Shown: piece by piece, positions 1 to 7,890 of the stretch | Layout of the letters: every line of letters begins with the position of its first letter | Position numbering within the stretch: position 1 is the stretch's first letter | Assembly: GCA_017481065.1 (NCBI GenBank) | Contig: JAFUPT010000152.1 | Coordinates: forward strand, 1 to 19,803 | Length of the DNA stretch: 19,803 nt | Source: Clostridia bacterium | GTDB taxonomy: Bacteria > Bacillota_A > Clostridia > Christensenellales > Aristaeellaceae | Direction of reading: 5' to 3' | Notes under the pieces: model-generated | Seen by the model: only the letters and a program-made list of their open reading frames with translations | Told to the model about the DNA's origin: nothing | Database searches by the model: none | Translations under genes and position numbers: made by a program

Positions 1-723
1 CACCGTGCCGTATTCAATAATCTCGCCCGCGTACATCACGGCCACCTTGTCGCAGGTCTGGGCCACGATGCCCAGATCATGGGTGATCATGATCATTGCG
101 GTGCCCAGCTTTTCCTTCAGCTCCATCATCATCGCCAGCACCTGCGCCTGGATGGTCACGTCCAGCGCCGTGGTGGGCTCGTCTGCGATCAGCAGCATGG
201 GATTGCAGGCCAGCGCCATGGCGATCACCACGCGCTGCTTCATGCCGCCGGAAAACTGGTGGGGATATTCATTCTTGCGGCTGGCCATGATGCCCACCAT
301 CTCAAGAACTTCATCCACGCGCCTGTCGATTTCATCCTTCCTGAGCCCGGATTCATTGTGCAGCTGCAGGGATTCGGCGATCTGGTCGCCCACGGTCAGC
401 ACCGGATTGAGGGCGGTCATGGGGTCCTGGAAGATCATGGAAATCTTCGCGCCGCGGATCATCTGCAGCTCCTTTTTGTTGGCGGAGAGGATGTCCTGCC
501 CGTCAAAATCGATGGAGCCGCCCAGCACCCTTGCCGTGCGCTCGGGCAGCAGACCCAGCAGGGTGAGCGCCGTGGTGGTCTTGCCCGCGCCGGTTTCGCC
601 CACGAGTCCCAGGGTCTCGCCCTTGTTCAGTTCAAAGGAGATGCTGTTCACGGCATGCACCGTTTCCAGATCGGTCTTGTAAATTACTTTCAGACCATCC
701 ACCTTCAAAAGCGTATCGCTCAC
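1..723 (-). CDS. dppD: Peptide ABC transporter ATP-binding protein, DppD/OppD type (3' end cut by window edge)
   Basis: This is an ATPase subunit of a dipeptide/oligopeptide importer, acting on the cytoplasmic side of the membrane. The visible 241 residues show Walker A (GETGAGKT, about residues 42-49), a Q-loop (FQDPMTALNP), the ABC signature FSGGMKQR, Walker B LLIADEPTTALD and the switch histidine in ITHD. The N-terminal form and the FQDPMTALNP Q-loop are typical of OppD/DppD rather than general ABC ATPases. The start is GTG at 723, preceded by GGGAGGTG at a suitable distance, so searches limited to ATG would miss it. It lies 15 bp after the dppC-like gene in the same direction, as last visible member of a dppB-dppC-dppD operon; a dppF partner would be expected beyond the left edge. 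Family and role are secure; the transported substrate is not shown by the sequence. Confidence 0.93.
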   Translation of the reverse strand, partial: MSDTLLKVDGLKVIYKTDLETVHAVNSISFELNKGETLGLVGETGAGKTTTALTLLGLLPERTARVLGGSIDFDGQDILSANKKELQMIRGAKISMIFQDPMTALNPVLTVGDQIAESLQLHNESGLRKDEIDRRVDEVLEMVGIMASRKNEYPHQFSGGMKQRVVIAMALACNPMLLIADEPTTALDVTIQAQVLAMMMELKEKLGTAMIMITHDLGIVAQTCDKVAVMYAGEIIEYGTV

Positions 724-738
724 GGATGCACACCTCCC

Positions 739-1599
739 TTAGTTCTTGAGCTTCGGGTCGAGGGCGTCGCGCAGTCCGTCGCCCACCAGGTTGAAGCTCA
801 GCGCAGAAATCACGATAAACAGGCCGGGGAAATACAAAAGATGCGGGGCGTCAAACATGTAAGTCTCCGCGTCGGAGAGCAGCGCGCCCCATTCCGGAGC
901 CGGCGGCTGCACGCCCATGCCGATGAAGGAAAGGCCCGCTGCGGAGAGGATCATGCCTGCCACGTTCATCGTGGTGGTAACGATGATCGGTCCCAGCGCA
1001 TTGGGGATAACATACTTCAATATGATGCGCATGTCGCTCGCGCCGTAGCTGCGGGCGGCCTCGATGTAATCCTGGTCGGCAACGGTCAGCACCACGCTTC
1101 GCACCATGCGCACCATGCTCGGCACGCAGGAGATGGTGATGGCCAGCAGCAGATTTTTCAGGTTCGGACCCAGCGCCGCAACCACCGCCAGGGAGAGCAG
1201 GATGGGCGGCACCGTCATCACGATATCGGTGATGCGCATGATGATGTTGTCCACCGTGCCGCCGTAGAATGCGGCGATGGCGCCCAGCAGGCCGCCGAGG
1301 ATCAGGGAAAATACGCTGGTCGAGATGCCGATCAGCAGCGAATAACGGCTGCCGTGCACCACGCGGGCGAACACATCGCGGCCCAGCTCATCCGTGCCGA
1401 ACCAATGCTCGGCGGAAGGACCCTGCTTGCGCACCATGATGTTCTGCTCGGTCGCCTTCTCATAGGGCACGATCACATCCGCAAAGATGGCCATACCCAC
1501 CACGATAATCAGCAGGAACAGGCCGAACATGGCGGTCTTGCTCTTGCGGAACCTGCGCCATACTTCCCGCCACTGGCTGTTTTTCTTCGTCTTCTTCAT
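739..1599 (-). CDS. dppC: Peptide ABC transporter permease, DppC/OppC type
   Basis: This is a 286-residue inner-membrane permease, the usual length of the family. The N-terminus is basic and cytoplasmic, followed by a first membrane helix at about 24-43. The DppC/OppC hallmark HWFGTDELGRDVFARVVHG then leads into the transport core. The cytoplasmic coupling motif EAARSYGASDMRIILKYVIPN contacts the ATPase. The C-terminus GLRDALDPKLK is typical of DppC. The ATG lies 15 bp after the stop of the dppB-like gene and is preceded by a GGGGG-rich ribosome binding site. It would pair with the DppB-like permease to form the channel. Nothing is truncated or unusual. Peptide specificity is inferred from family and from the neighbouring M42 peptidase; nickel or other family-5 substrates cannot be excluded. 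Confidence 0.93.
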   Translation of the reverse strand: MKKTKKNSQWREVWRRFRKSKTAMFGLFLLIIVVGMAIFADVIVPYEKATEQNIMVRKQGPSAEHWFGTDELGRDVFARVVHGSRYSLLIGISTSVFSLILGGLLGAIAAFYGGTVDNIIMRITDIVMTVPPILLSLAVVAALGPNLKNLLLAITISCVPSMVRMVRSVVLTVADQDYIEAARSYGASDMRIILKYVIPNALGPIIVTTTMNVAGMILSAAGLSFIGMGVQPPAPEWGALLSDAETYMFDAPHLLYFPGLFIVISALSFNLVGDGLRDALDPKLKN

Positions 1600-1614
1600 T
1601 CTGTTCGCGCCCCC

Positions 1615-2544
1615 TTACTTGTACCGGGCCTTGATGCGCGGATCGATGTAAGCATACAGGATATCCACCACCAGCATCACCAGGCAGAACAGCGCCGCCA
1701 GGAAAAGCGTCGCCGCCATCACCACCGGGGTGTCCTTTTGGCGTATGGATTCCACGATCAGCATGCCCACGCCCGGCATACCGAACACCGTTTCCACGAT
1801 CACCGCGCCGCCGAGGCTGCCGCCGAAATTCATACCCATGGAGGTGATAACCGGCAGCAGGGCGTTCTTCAATGCATGCTTGAAGATCACCTTGTTCTCC
1901 GGCGCGCCCTTGGAGCGGGCGGTACGGATGTAATCCTGGCGTATGGTCTCCAGCATCGTGGAGCGGGTGAGGCGCATTACGCTCGCCGCGCCGCCGAGGG
2001 AAAGCGTGGCCACCGGCAGCACATAGCCCTTCCAGCTGTCCACGCCGCCGAAGGGCAGCCAGCCCAGGTTCAGCGCGAACACCACCATCAGCATCAGTCC
2101 CAGCCAGAAGCCGGGTACGGCGGAAAACAGCATCGCCAGGGTGGTGAGGATGTTGTCGGTTGCGGAATACTGCTTCACTGCCGAAATGATGCCCAGCACG
2201 ATGCCGATCACCGAGCTCGCCACCATGCTCCACAGCGCCAGCCAGAAGGTGGTGGGGAAGCGGGCGAGTATGGAATCAAACACCGGCTTGCCGCTGCGGT
2301 AGGACTCGCCGAAGTCAAACTTCGTCACAATATCCTTCACATAATTGAAGAACTGCTGGAAGAAGGGCTGGTCCGCGCCGAGCCTGTGGTTCAGGGCGGC
2401 GATGTCCTCCGGGGATGCGGTCATGCCCAAAATAAGCGTGGCGGGATCGCCCGGCGTCAGCTGCATAATGGCAAATACCAGGAAAATTGCTCCGAATAAC
2501 ACGGGTATGGTGAGCAGGATGCGCTTTGTTACATACTTGTACAT
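1615..2544 (-). CDS. dppB: Peptide ABC transporter permease, DppB/OppB type
   Basis: This is the first gene of the importer operon, with 309 residues. It begins MYKYVTKRILLTIPVLFGAI, the usual DppB/OppB start in which a short basic end enters the first membrane helix. The extracytoplasmic loop LTPGDPATLILG follows. The coupling motif is DYIRTARSKGAPENKVIFKHALKN, and the C-terminus LYAYIDPRIK is characteristic. A longer reading frame from 2589 exists, but the ATG at 2544 is chosen because GGAGGAAG precedes it at normal spacing and the extra 15 residues do not resemble the family. It is divergent from the flavoprotein gene across an AT-rich gap of about 200 bp that carries a good sigma-A promoter on this strand. 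Confidence 0.94.
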   Translation of the reverse strand: MYKYVTKRILLTIPVLFGAIFLVFAIMQLTPGDPATLILGMTASPEDIAALNHRLGADQPFFQQFFNYVKDIVTKFDFGESYRSGKPVFDSILARFPTTFWLALWSMVASSVIGIVLGIISAVKQYSATDNILTTLAMLFSAVPGFWLGLMLMVVFALNLGWLPFGGVDSWKGYVLPVATLSLGGAASVMRLTRSTMLETIRQDYIRTARSKGAPENKVIFKHALKNALLPVITSMGMNFGGSLGGAVIVETVFGMPGVGMLIVESIRQKDTPVVMAATLFLAALFCLVMLVVDILYAYIDPRIKARYK

Positions 2545-2605
2545 GGCTTCCTCCGAATTTTTTTGCGTGCATGTGCCCGATGAAAGCACAAATCATATCT
2601 AGTTT

Positions 2606-2634
2606 ACTCTACTCCATTTTCGGCCATATGTCAA
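2606..2634 (-). promoter_or_regulatory. Sigma-A promoter for the dppBCD operon
   Basis: Read on the minus strand, a perfect -35 TTGACA (2634-2629) is followed by a 17 bp spacer and a -10 TAGAGT (2611-2606, 4 of 6 matches). Transcription would begin near 2599, about 55 nt before the dppB ATG. It lies in the AT-rich divergent gap. The -35 is convincing and the -10 is moderate. Confidence 0.6.
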
Positions 2635-2666
2635 TCATTTTTTATACTTTATTATACTATAATCTA

Positions 2667-2695
2667 TTGTAAAATTGGCGGATATCTGTTAATAT
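2667..2695 (+). promoter_or_regulatory. Possible promoter for the flavoprotein-ferredoxin-M42-SBP genes
   Basis: TTGTAA (2667-2672), a 17 bp spacer and TAATAT (2690-2695) lie about 50 bp upstream of the flavoprotein ATG. Each box matches consensus at 4 of 6 positions. The surrounding stretch is very AT-rich and also contains a TATAAT at 2658-2663 without a good -35, so the exact promoter is uncertain. A plus-strand promoter somewhere in this gap is likely. Confidence 0.4.
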
Positions 2696-2746
2696 TGAAA
2701 AATAGAATGGAAGAATGGCCCCAATCCGGGGTATGAGGAATTTGAT

Positions 2747-4693
2747 ATGGCAAAAAAGTGGCCCTATCCCGCAAAAATTAGCTCCACACTGCGCATATCC
2801 GCAGATGTGCTGGTGCTGGGCGGCGGCATCGCCGGCTGTATGGCGGCAATTTCTGCAGCCAAGGCGGGGAAGAAGGTAATCCTGGTGGAAAAGGGCGCCA
2901 CCAAGAGATCCGGCGCGGGCGGCTCCGGCTGCGATCACTGGGAATCCGCCGCCACCAACCCCTGCTCAGGCGTGACGCCTGAGCAGCTCCTCCAGGCCAT
3001 GCTGGATGACAACGATGGCTATAACAACGCCATCTCCCATTACATCGAGTGCCGCGAGGGCTGGGACAGGCTCGAGGAAATCGAGAAAATGGGCGGCAAA
3101 ATCCGCGATACCGAGGGCGAATTCCTGGGCGCGGATTTCCGCGATCCCGAAACCGGCCTGATGTTCGCCTACGACTATAAGAATAAATTCACGCTCCGCA
3201 TCTGGGGCACCACCTTCAAACCCGCCATGGAGAAGGAGCTGCGCCGTCTGGGCGTTCAGATTGTCGACCGCGTGATGGTCACTTCCCTCCTCACCGAGGA
3301 TGGAAAGATCGGCGGCAAATGCATCGGCGCCACCGGCTTCAACACCCGCACCGGCGAATTCTGCGTGTTCTCCGGCAAGGCTGTGATCATCACCATGAGC
3401 CGCCCGGCGCGCGTGTGGCTCTTCTCCTCGGCCCATCCGGGCCTGTGCGAATTCCGCCCCCTCTCCACCATCGGCGATGGACATGCCATGGGCTGGCGCA
3501 TCGGCGCGGAATTCAACATGATGGAAAAATCCGTCCGTGCGGAATTCTCCTCCGCAGGCCGCTCCTTCCCGCCGTACAGCGCGGGCAACAACCACAACAC
3601 CTGGTATCCCGCCACCCTGATCGATGCCGAGGGCAGGGAAATTCCCTATGCCGACCGCGATGGCAACATCCTAAAGGATGTGCCCTCCCGCTTCCAGCCC
3701 GCCGAGGGCCAGCATTACTTCCTCAAGGGCGGCAATATCGAGCAGGCCAAGTATGAATTCGATGGCCCCGAAACCCTGCCTTATTCCAAGCTCAAGGAGC
3801 TGGGCTACAAGCTGCCCTTCTATGCCGACCTTTCCACCATGCCCGAAATGGAGCGCAAGGTGATCTGGGGCATGATGGTGGGCCAGGAGGGCAAGACCAA
3901 CGTGCCCGTCTATAAAAATTTCACCGAGCGCGGCTTCGATCCCGAGAAGCATGTGCTCCAGTGCTACGGCGTGGGTTGGACCAGCGCGGAATTCTTGCCC
4001 CAGGAGCGGCAGCTCTTCGGCCTTCCCGGCGGCTTCATGAACGACTGGAACCTGATGACCAATATCCCCGGCCTCTTCGTAGGCGGAGACAGTCTCTTCG
4101 CCAGCAATTGCTTCGGCCACGCCGCCTCCACCGGCTCTTACGCGGGCCGCAAGGCAGCCGCCTATGCCGAAGGCGAGGATGCAATCATCGCTCCCTGCGA
4201 GGCACAGGTTGCGGCTGAGCGCGAGCGCATCTTCGCGCCCCTGTTCAATGATCCCGAGAGTGGGGTCAGCTGGAAGGAGCTCAACGAGGCGGTTTCGAAG
4301 GCCATGCAGAATTACTGCGGCGAAATCAAGCGGGATGAGCTGCTCAATTCCGGCGTGGAGCTGCTGGGCAGGTATGAAAAGGAAATCGTACCCCATGCCT
4401 ACGCCGCCAATCCCCACGAGCTGATGCGCCTGCTGGAAGTATTCGATATTCTCACCGTGGCGCAGATCATCCTGCAGGCCTGCCTGGCCCGGAAGCAGGA
4501 TTGCGAAAAGCTGGAGTTCTACCGCTCCGACAGCGATGGAGCGGCCAAGGCGCCCTTCATCGTGATCAAAAACGACGGCGAAAGGGTGGTTTCCCGCGAG
4601 GTGCCGCTGGATTACGCCGGAAATATCAAAGAGAACTACGAAAAATACAACAGCGATTATATCGCAGCAAGGGAGGCCGGGGCAAATGCGTGA
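2747..4693 (+). CDS. FAD-dependent oxidoreductase of the fumarate reductase / AprA flavoprotein family
   Basis: This is a 648-residue flavoprotein. Near the N-terminus, DVLVLGGGIAGCMAA (about 20-34) is a dinucleotide-binding GxGxxG/A fold with the acidic end of the second strand in VILVEKG. An FAD-contacting segment follows (RSGAGGSGCDHW). Near residues 440-470, IPGLFVGGDSLFASNCFGHA is the second FAD-binding signature seen in succinate dehydrogenase, fumarate reductase and adenylylsulfate reductase alpha subunits. The final part is the helical C-terminal domain of that superfamily. It overlaps the next gene, a 2x[4Fe-4S] ferredoxin, by 8 bp, an arrangement like AprA/AprB, so the two probably form one electron-transfer complex. 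A GAGGAA ribosome binding site precedes the ATG. The substrate is unknown: no sulfate-activation genes are nearby, so it should not be called APS reductase. The peptide transporter context suggests a reducible organic substrate. Confidence 0.85.
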   Translation: MAKKWPYPAKISSTLRISADVLVLGGGIAGCMAAISAAKAGKKVILVEKGATKRSGAGGSGCDHWESAATNPCSGVTPEQLLQAMLDDNDGYNNAISHYIECREGWDRLEEIEKMGGKIRDTEGEFLGADFRDPETGLMFAYDYKNKFTLRIWGTTFKPAMEKELRRLGVQIVDRVMVTSLLTEDGKIGGKCIGATGFNTRTGEFCVFSGKAVIITMSRPARVWLFSSAHPGLCEFRPLSTIGDGHAMGWRIGAEFNMMEKSVRAEFSSAGRSFPPYSAGNNHNTWYPATLIDAEGREIPYADRDGNILKDVPSRFQPAEGQHYFLKGGNIEQAKYEFDGPETLPYSKLKELGYKLPFYADLSTMPEMERKVIWGMMVGQEGKTNVPVYKNFTERGFDPEKHVLQCYGVGWTSAEFLPQERQLFGLPGGFMNDWNLMTNIPGLFVGGDSLFASNCFGHAASTGSYAGRKAAAYAEGEDAIIAPCEAQVAAERERIFAPLFNDPESGVSWKELNEAVSKAMQNYCGEIKRDELLNSGVELLGRYEKEIVPHAYAANPHELMRLLEVFDILTVAQIILQACLARKQDCEKLEFYRSDSDGAAKAPFIVIKNDGERVVSREVPLDYAGNIKENYEKYNSDYIAAREAGANA

Positions 4694-4982
4694 TATCCAG
4701 GAATTTTCCTTCCGGCAGACCCCTCCGGCCATGCCGCTGCGCTTTGATGATGCGAAATGCATCGGCTGCAACCTCTGCATGGAGGCCTGCATGATCGATG
4801 TGATGACCCCCGCGGAGGAGAAGGGCAGGCATCCTGTCGTCTCCTATCCCGATGAATGCTGGTATTGCGGCTGCTGCGTGATGGAATGCCCCACCGGCGC
4901 CATCTCCCTCCATCATCCGCTGATGAACCAGACCCGCTGGGTGGAAAAGGCGAGTCTTATGAAAAGGAGCGATGCCGAATGA
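4686..4982 (+). CDS. Small 2x[4Fe-4S] ferredoxin-type subunit
   Basis: This is a 98-residue protein with two CxxCxxCxxxC motifs, CIGCNLCMEAC (about residues 24-34) and CWYCGCCVMEC (about 57-67). The second is followed by the proline of the usual CP pattern, while the first has methionine instead. This is the bacterial ferredoxin fold carrying two [4Fe-4S] clusters, as in AprB-like subunits. The gene starts inside the end of the flavoprotein gene and overlaps the following M42 peptidase by the four bases ATGA, so translation of all three is probably coupled. GGGAGG stands upstream of the ATG. It most likely passes electrons to or from the flavoprotein; its partner donor is not encoded here. 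Confidence 0.9.
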   Translation: MRDIQEFSFRQTPPAMPLRFDDAKCIGCNLCMEACMIDVMTPAEEKGRHPVVSYPDECWYCGCCVMECPTGAISLHHPLMNQTRWVEKASLMKRSDAE

Positions 4983-6007
4983 GCGATCTGAATTTTGAAC
5001 TTTTGAAGGAACTTACCCAGGCATGGGGCGTTGCGGGCCGCGAGAAGAAGATCCGCGCCATCGTGAAGCGGGAAATCGCCCCCTATGCCGATGAATTTTA
5101 CACTGATAACATCGGCAATATCATCGCCCTCAAGCGGGGCAATGGCTCCCCCATGGGCAAAAAGATCATGCTCAGCGCCCACATGGATGAAATCGGCGTG
5201 CAGGTGAAGAAGATCGAGGGCGACGGCCGCATCAAGCTCTGCCGCGTCGGCTGGATCTGGACCGCCGCGCTCTACAACGATAAGGTCGTCTTCCAGAACG
5301 GCACCATCGGCGTGGTGGGCTGCGAGGGCGATATCGAGCAGGCCCACAATGATTGCGGAAAGCTCTATGTGGATATCGGCTGCACCTCCAAGGAGGATAC
5401 CGAGAAGTACGTCAAGGTCGGCGATTACGCGGGCTTTGTCGGCAACTATTACGAGCTGCAGAACGGGCGCATCACCGCCAAGTCCTTCGATAACCGCGTG
5501 GGCTGCTTCATGCTGATCGAGGCCCTGAAGCGCAACGCAGGCGATGGCCCGAACGATGTGTACTATGTCTTCTCCGTGCAGGAGGAGGTGGGCTGCCGCG
5601 GCGCAAAGACTGCCGCCGCCCAGATCAACCCGGATATCGGCATTTCTGTGGACGTTACCCCGGACCACGCCTATCCTACCGATCTGGAGGGTGCAAACGA
5701 GGTCGGCGCGGGTGTGGGCGTGAAGCTGGGCGATCCCTCCGCCATGCTGGATGAATACCTGGTGGACGAAATGATCGCCTGCTGCGAGGAAAACCAGATC
5801 AAATACCAGCGGGATGTGATGGACCGCGGCGGCACGGACGCCGAATCCATCAACCTCTCCGGGGTGGGCGTGCGCGTGTGCGGCATTTCCATCGTGGACC
5901 GCTTCCCCCACAGCCAGTCCTCCATCATCTCCAAGGATGATGTGCGCGGCGGCGTGCAGCTGGTCGGTCTCTATACCAAGCGTGAATTCAATTTCGCCGA
6001 AGATTGA
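4979..6007 (+). CDS. M42 family metallo-aminopeptidase (glutamyl aminopeptidase / deblocking type)
   Basis: This is a 342-residue cytoplasmic peptidase of family M42 (co-catalytic two-metal aminopeptidases, often large oligomeric shells). The expected ligands and catalytic residues are visible: H68 and D70 in LSAHMDEIG, the bridging D171 in FDNRVGC, E202/E203 in QEEVGCRGA, D225 in SVDVTPDHA and H311 in DRFPHSQ. The sequence MDRGGTDAESINLS near the end is a family hallmark. A longer frame begins at 4856 inside the ferredoxin gene, but the ATG at 4979 gives the normal N-terminus and overlaps the ferredoxin stop as ATGA, with AAAGGAG upstream. Placed between a redox pair and a peptide-binding protein, and divergent from a peptide permease, it probably trims imported peptides. 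Confidence 0.93.
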   Translation: MSDLNFELLKELTQAWGVAGREKKIRAIVKREIAPYADEFYTDNIGNIIALKRGNGSPMGKKIMLSAHMDEIGVQVKKIEGDGRIKLCRVGWIWTAALYNDKVVFQNGTIGVVGCEGDIEQAHNDCGKLYVDIGCTSKEDTEKYVKVGDYAGFVGNYYELQNGRITAKSFDNRVGCFMLIEALKRNAGDGPNDVYYVFSVQEEVGCRGAKTAAAQINPDIGISVDVTPDHAYPTDLEGANEVGAGVGVKLGDPSAMLDEYLVDEMIACCEENQIKYQRDVMDRGGTDAESINLSGVGVRVCGISIVDRFPHSQSSIISKDDVRGGVQLVGLYTKREFNFAED

Positions 6008-6052
6008 TCCGGCGTATTGGAGATAAACAGACAGTTGAAAGGAGTTCCCATT

Positions 6053-7540
6053 ATGAAGCGTATCCTTACCCTCATCCTGGCCCTGTGCCTGATGCTCAGC
6101 GCATTTGCACTGGCAGATGCATCCGATGCCTCCCTCGTCGTCGCCGTAGACGCCGATTACAACGGCCTGCATCCGGCAAACTGGTATACCACCGTTGAGC
6201 AGCGCCTCAACAGCCAGATTTACGATACCCTGCTGCGCAAGAACTACGAAGATCCCTCCGTGCTCGAGCCCCGCGTGGCCGAGAGCTGGACCGTCAGCGA
6301 AGACGGCACCTGCTACACCTTCAAGCTCCGCGACGATGTAACCTTCCACAACGGCGAGAAGCTCACCGCCGCCGATATCGAATTCACCTTCGAAACCTTC
6401 GCCGCTTCCGAGTATCAGGGCGCGGTCGTGGATGGCTACAGCCACTGCGTGATCGTGGATGATACCACCATCGAAGTTCACACCGTGAGCCCCTATGCTC
6501 CCTTCCTGGCTTCCCTGGACCAGATGTTCATCGCCAGCAAGAATTATTATGAGACCGCCGGCGAGGAAGCCTTCGCCCAGGCTCCCATCGGCTGCGGCCC
6601 CTACAAGTGGGCTTCCCACAATGAAGGCGATAAGGTCACCCTCGAGGCCTATGAAGGCTACTATCGCGGCCCCGCCTCCATCAAGACCGTCACCTTCAAG
6701 GTGATCTCCGATGTGTCCTCCATGGGCATCGGCCTGCGCACCGGCGAGCTGGATTTCGCTGAAGTCGAGCCCAGCATCCTCTCCACCCTGCAGAAGGCCG
6801 ACGGCGTATCCATCGCCGAGGCAGACCAGACCACCTTCGGCTTCATCACCATGAATATCGAAAAGGAACCCTACAACAATGTAAAGTTCCGCCAGGCCGT
6901 CAACTATGCCATCGACCGCCAGTCCATCATCATCGCTGTGCTGGAAGGCGCCGCCACCGAGAACTCCAACCTGCTCACCCCCGACCGCATGGGCTGGTCC
7001 GAATCCCAGAAGCAGTATTCCTATGATCCCGAGATGGCCAAGGCCCTGATCGCCGAGTGCGGCATCACCACCCCCTATGATCTCGGCACCATGATCATCT
7101 CCGAGCAGTACAAGCTCATGGCCCAGGTCGTGCAGGCCAACCTCGAAGCCGTAGGCCTCACCTGCAAGATCGAGGTTATGGAAGCCAACGCCTACTATGA
7201 GCGCCTCATGGGCGGCGACTTCGGCCTCACCTGCCTGCAGATGTCCCTCGAGGGCGATACCCAGCAGGTCTCCCTGGCCCTGTGCCCCGAATACATCGGC
7301 ATGGCCAACAATGCCCGCTACAACAATCCCGAGATCGCCGAGCTCTTCGCCACCGCCGTCATCACCGTTGACGATGCTGAGCGCGCAGCCATCTACGAGC
7401 AGATCTTCACCATCGTCCAGGAAGAGGCCGTATACGCCATCCTGTACAACCCCACCATGTTCTATGCTTACGACAGCAACCTCAAGCTGCACACCCTGCC
7501 GCTGGAGGGCCAGTACGATATCTACAACTTTGCATGGTAA
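6053..7540 (+). CDS. Extracellular solute-binding protein family 5 (peptide-binding component)
   Basis: This is a 495-residue periplasmic-type binding protein that would deliver substrate to the DppBCD importer encoded divergently. An N-terminal signal sequence (MKRILTLILALCLMLSAFALA) is followed by the mature start. The SBP_bac_5 signature region occurs at VAESWTVSEDGTCYTFKLRD and VTFHNGEKLTAADIEFTF. The closing VYAILYNPTMFYAYDSNLK also fits the family. A frame from 6017 exists, but the ATG at 6053 has GAAAGGAG at ideal distance and starts directly at the signal sequence. No lipobox cysteine stands at a plausible cleavage site; ALA-DA looks like a type I signal peptidase site, which is unusual for a Gram-positive binding protein. 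The gene ends just before a strong terminator. Confidence 0.93.
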   Translation: MKRILTLILALCLMLSAFALADASDASLVVAVDADYNGLHPANWYTTVEQRLNSQIYDTLLRKNYEDPSVLEPRVAESWTVSEDGTCYTFKLRDDVTFHNGEKLTAADIEFTFETFAASEYQGAVVDGYSHCVIVDDTTIEVHTVSPYAPFLASLDQMFIASKNYYETAGEEAFAQAPIGCGPYKWASHNEGDKVTLEAYEGYYRGPASIKTVTFKVISDVSSMGIGLRTGELDFAEVEPSILSTLQKADGVSIAEADQTTFGFITMNIEKEPYNNVKFRQAVNYAIDRQSIIIAVLEGAATENSNLLTPDRMGWSESQKQYSYDPEMAKALIAECGITTPYDLGTMIISEQYKLMAQVVQANLEAVGLTCKIEVMEANAYYERLMGGDFGLTCLQMSLEGDTQQVSLALCPEYIGMANNARYNNPEIAELFATAVITVDDAERAAIYEQIFTIVQEEAVYAILYNPTMFYAYDSNLKLHTLPLEGQYDIYNFAW

Positions 7541-7564
7541 TAGGGGAAAGGTATTGGGGGCGCC

Positions 7565-7656
7565 GGGGGCTGAAAGCCCCCAGACCCCTGACCAAAGGGC
7601 AGGTCGCCCTCTGGAAACCCCAGAAAAAGGCACGCTTTGCGTGCCTTTAATTTTTT
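7565..7656 (+). terminator. Terminator region after the solute-binding protein gene
   Basis: The clear intrinsic terminator is at 7626-7656: a perfect 10 bp stem (AAAGGCACGC / GCGTGCCTTT, loop TTT) followed by AATTTTTT. Two GC-rich hairpins stand before it: GGGGGCT-GAA-AGCCCCC (7565-7581) and AGGGC-AGGTC-GCCCT (7596-7610). A nearly identical final hairpin ends the dehydrogenase gene at 9058. Confidence 0.88.
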
Positions 7657-7670
7657 GATGCGGGAGAACC

Positions 7671-7856
7671 AAAAGGCTCCCCTGTGCAAGGGGAGCCGGC
7701 AATCGCTTGCGATTGACTGAGGGCTTGTTGCATTTCGCGATGGATGAGGCGTCGTAACCTCATCTCCTCTTGCAGGGGAGGCGGGCAGCGCCGGAGAGGC
7801 AGCTGTATGATGCACGAACCGCAGGGCGGGATGAAGGCATCCCGCCGTCCCTCTCT
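7671..7856. repeat. Structured intergenic palindromic repeat (gut-Clostridia type)
   Basis: This fills most of the gene-free stretch between the binding protein and the dehydrogenase. It is a chain of hairpins: GGCTCCCC-TGTGCAA-GGGGAGCC (7675-7697), CAATCG-CTTG-CGATTG (about 7699-7714), a second GC-rich element beginning CTCCTCTTGCAGGGGAG (about 7765-7781), and GGCGGGATG-AAGG-CATCCCGCC (7825-7846). The first hairpin followed by a GACTGAGGG stretch matches a repeat type I recall as common between genes of gut clostridia, probably of MITE or REP type. No credible protein is encoded. Copy number elsewhere in the genome cannot be seen from here. Confidence 0.6.
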
Positions 7857-7861
7857 CCCCA

Positions 7862-7890
7862 TTGACAGCCAAACTTCACCTTGATATAAT
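7862..7890 (+). promoter_or_regulatory. Perfect-consensus sigma-A promoter for the zinc dehydrogenase
   Basis: TTGACA (7862-7867), exactly 17 bp, then TATAAT (7885-7890): both boxes match consensus fully with optimal spacing. Transcription would start near 7897, about 40 nt before the ATG at 7939. Such a strong promoter on a catabolic-type gene suggests it is held in check by a repressor; see the palindrome at 7887-7900. Confidence 0.88.

Noticed and set aside
79..2499. Very long plus-strand open frame (806 codons) opposite the dppBCD genes
   Set aside because: It is a shadow of the permease and ATPase genes on the other strand: histidine- and glutamine-rich translation, no domain pattern, and no ribosome binding site.
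2747..4982. Calling the flavoprotein-ferredoxin pair adenylylsulfate reductase (aprAB)
   Set aside because: Only the general architecture matches; no sulfate adenylyltransferase, Qmo or sulfite reductase genes are present and the peptide transporter context points elsewhere.
4913..7702. Minus-strand open frame of 929 codons opposite the M42 and binding-protein genes
   Set aside because: Both plus-strand genes have full family motifs in their own frames. The antisense frame is low-complexity Gly/Ala/His/Asp-rich and results from codon bias.
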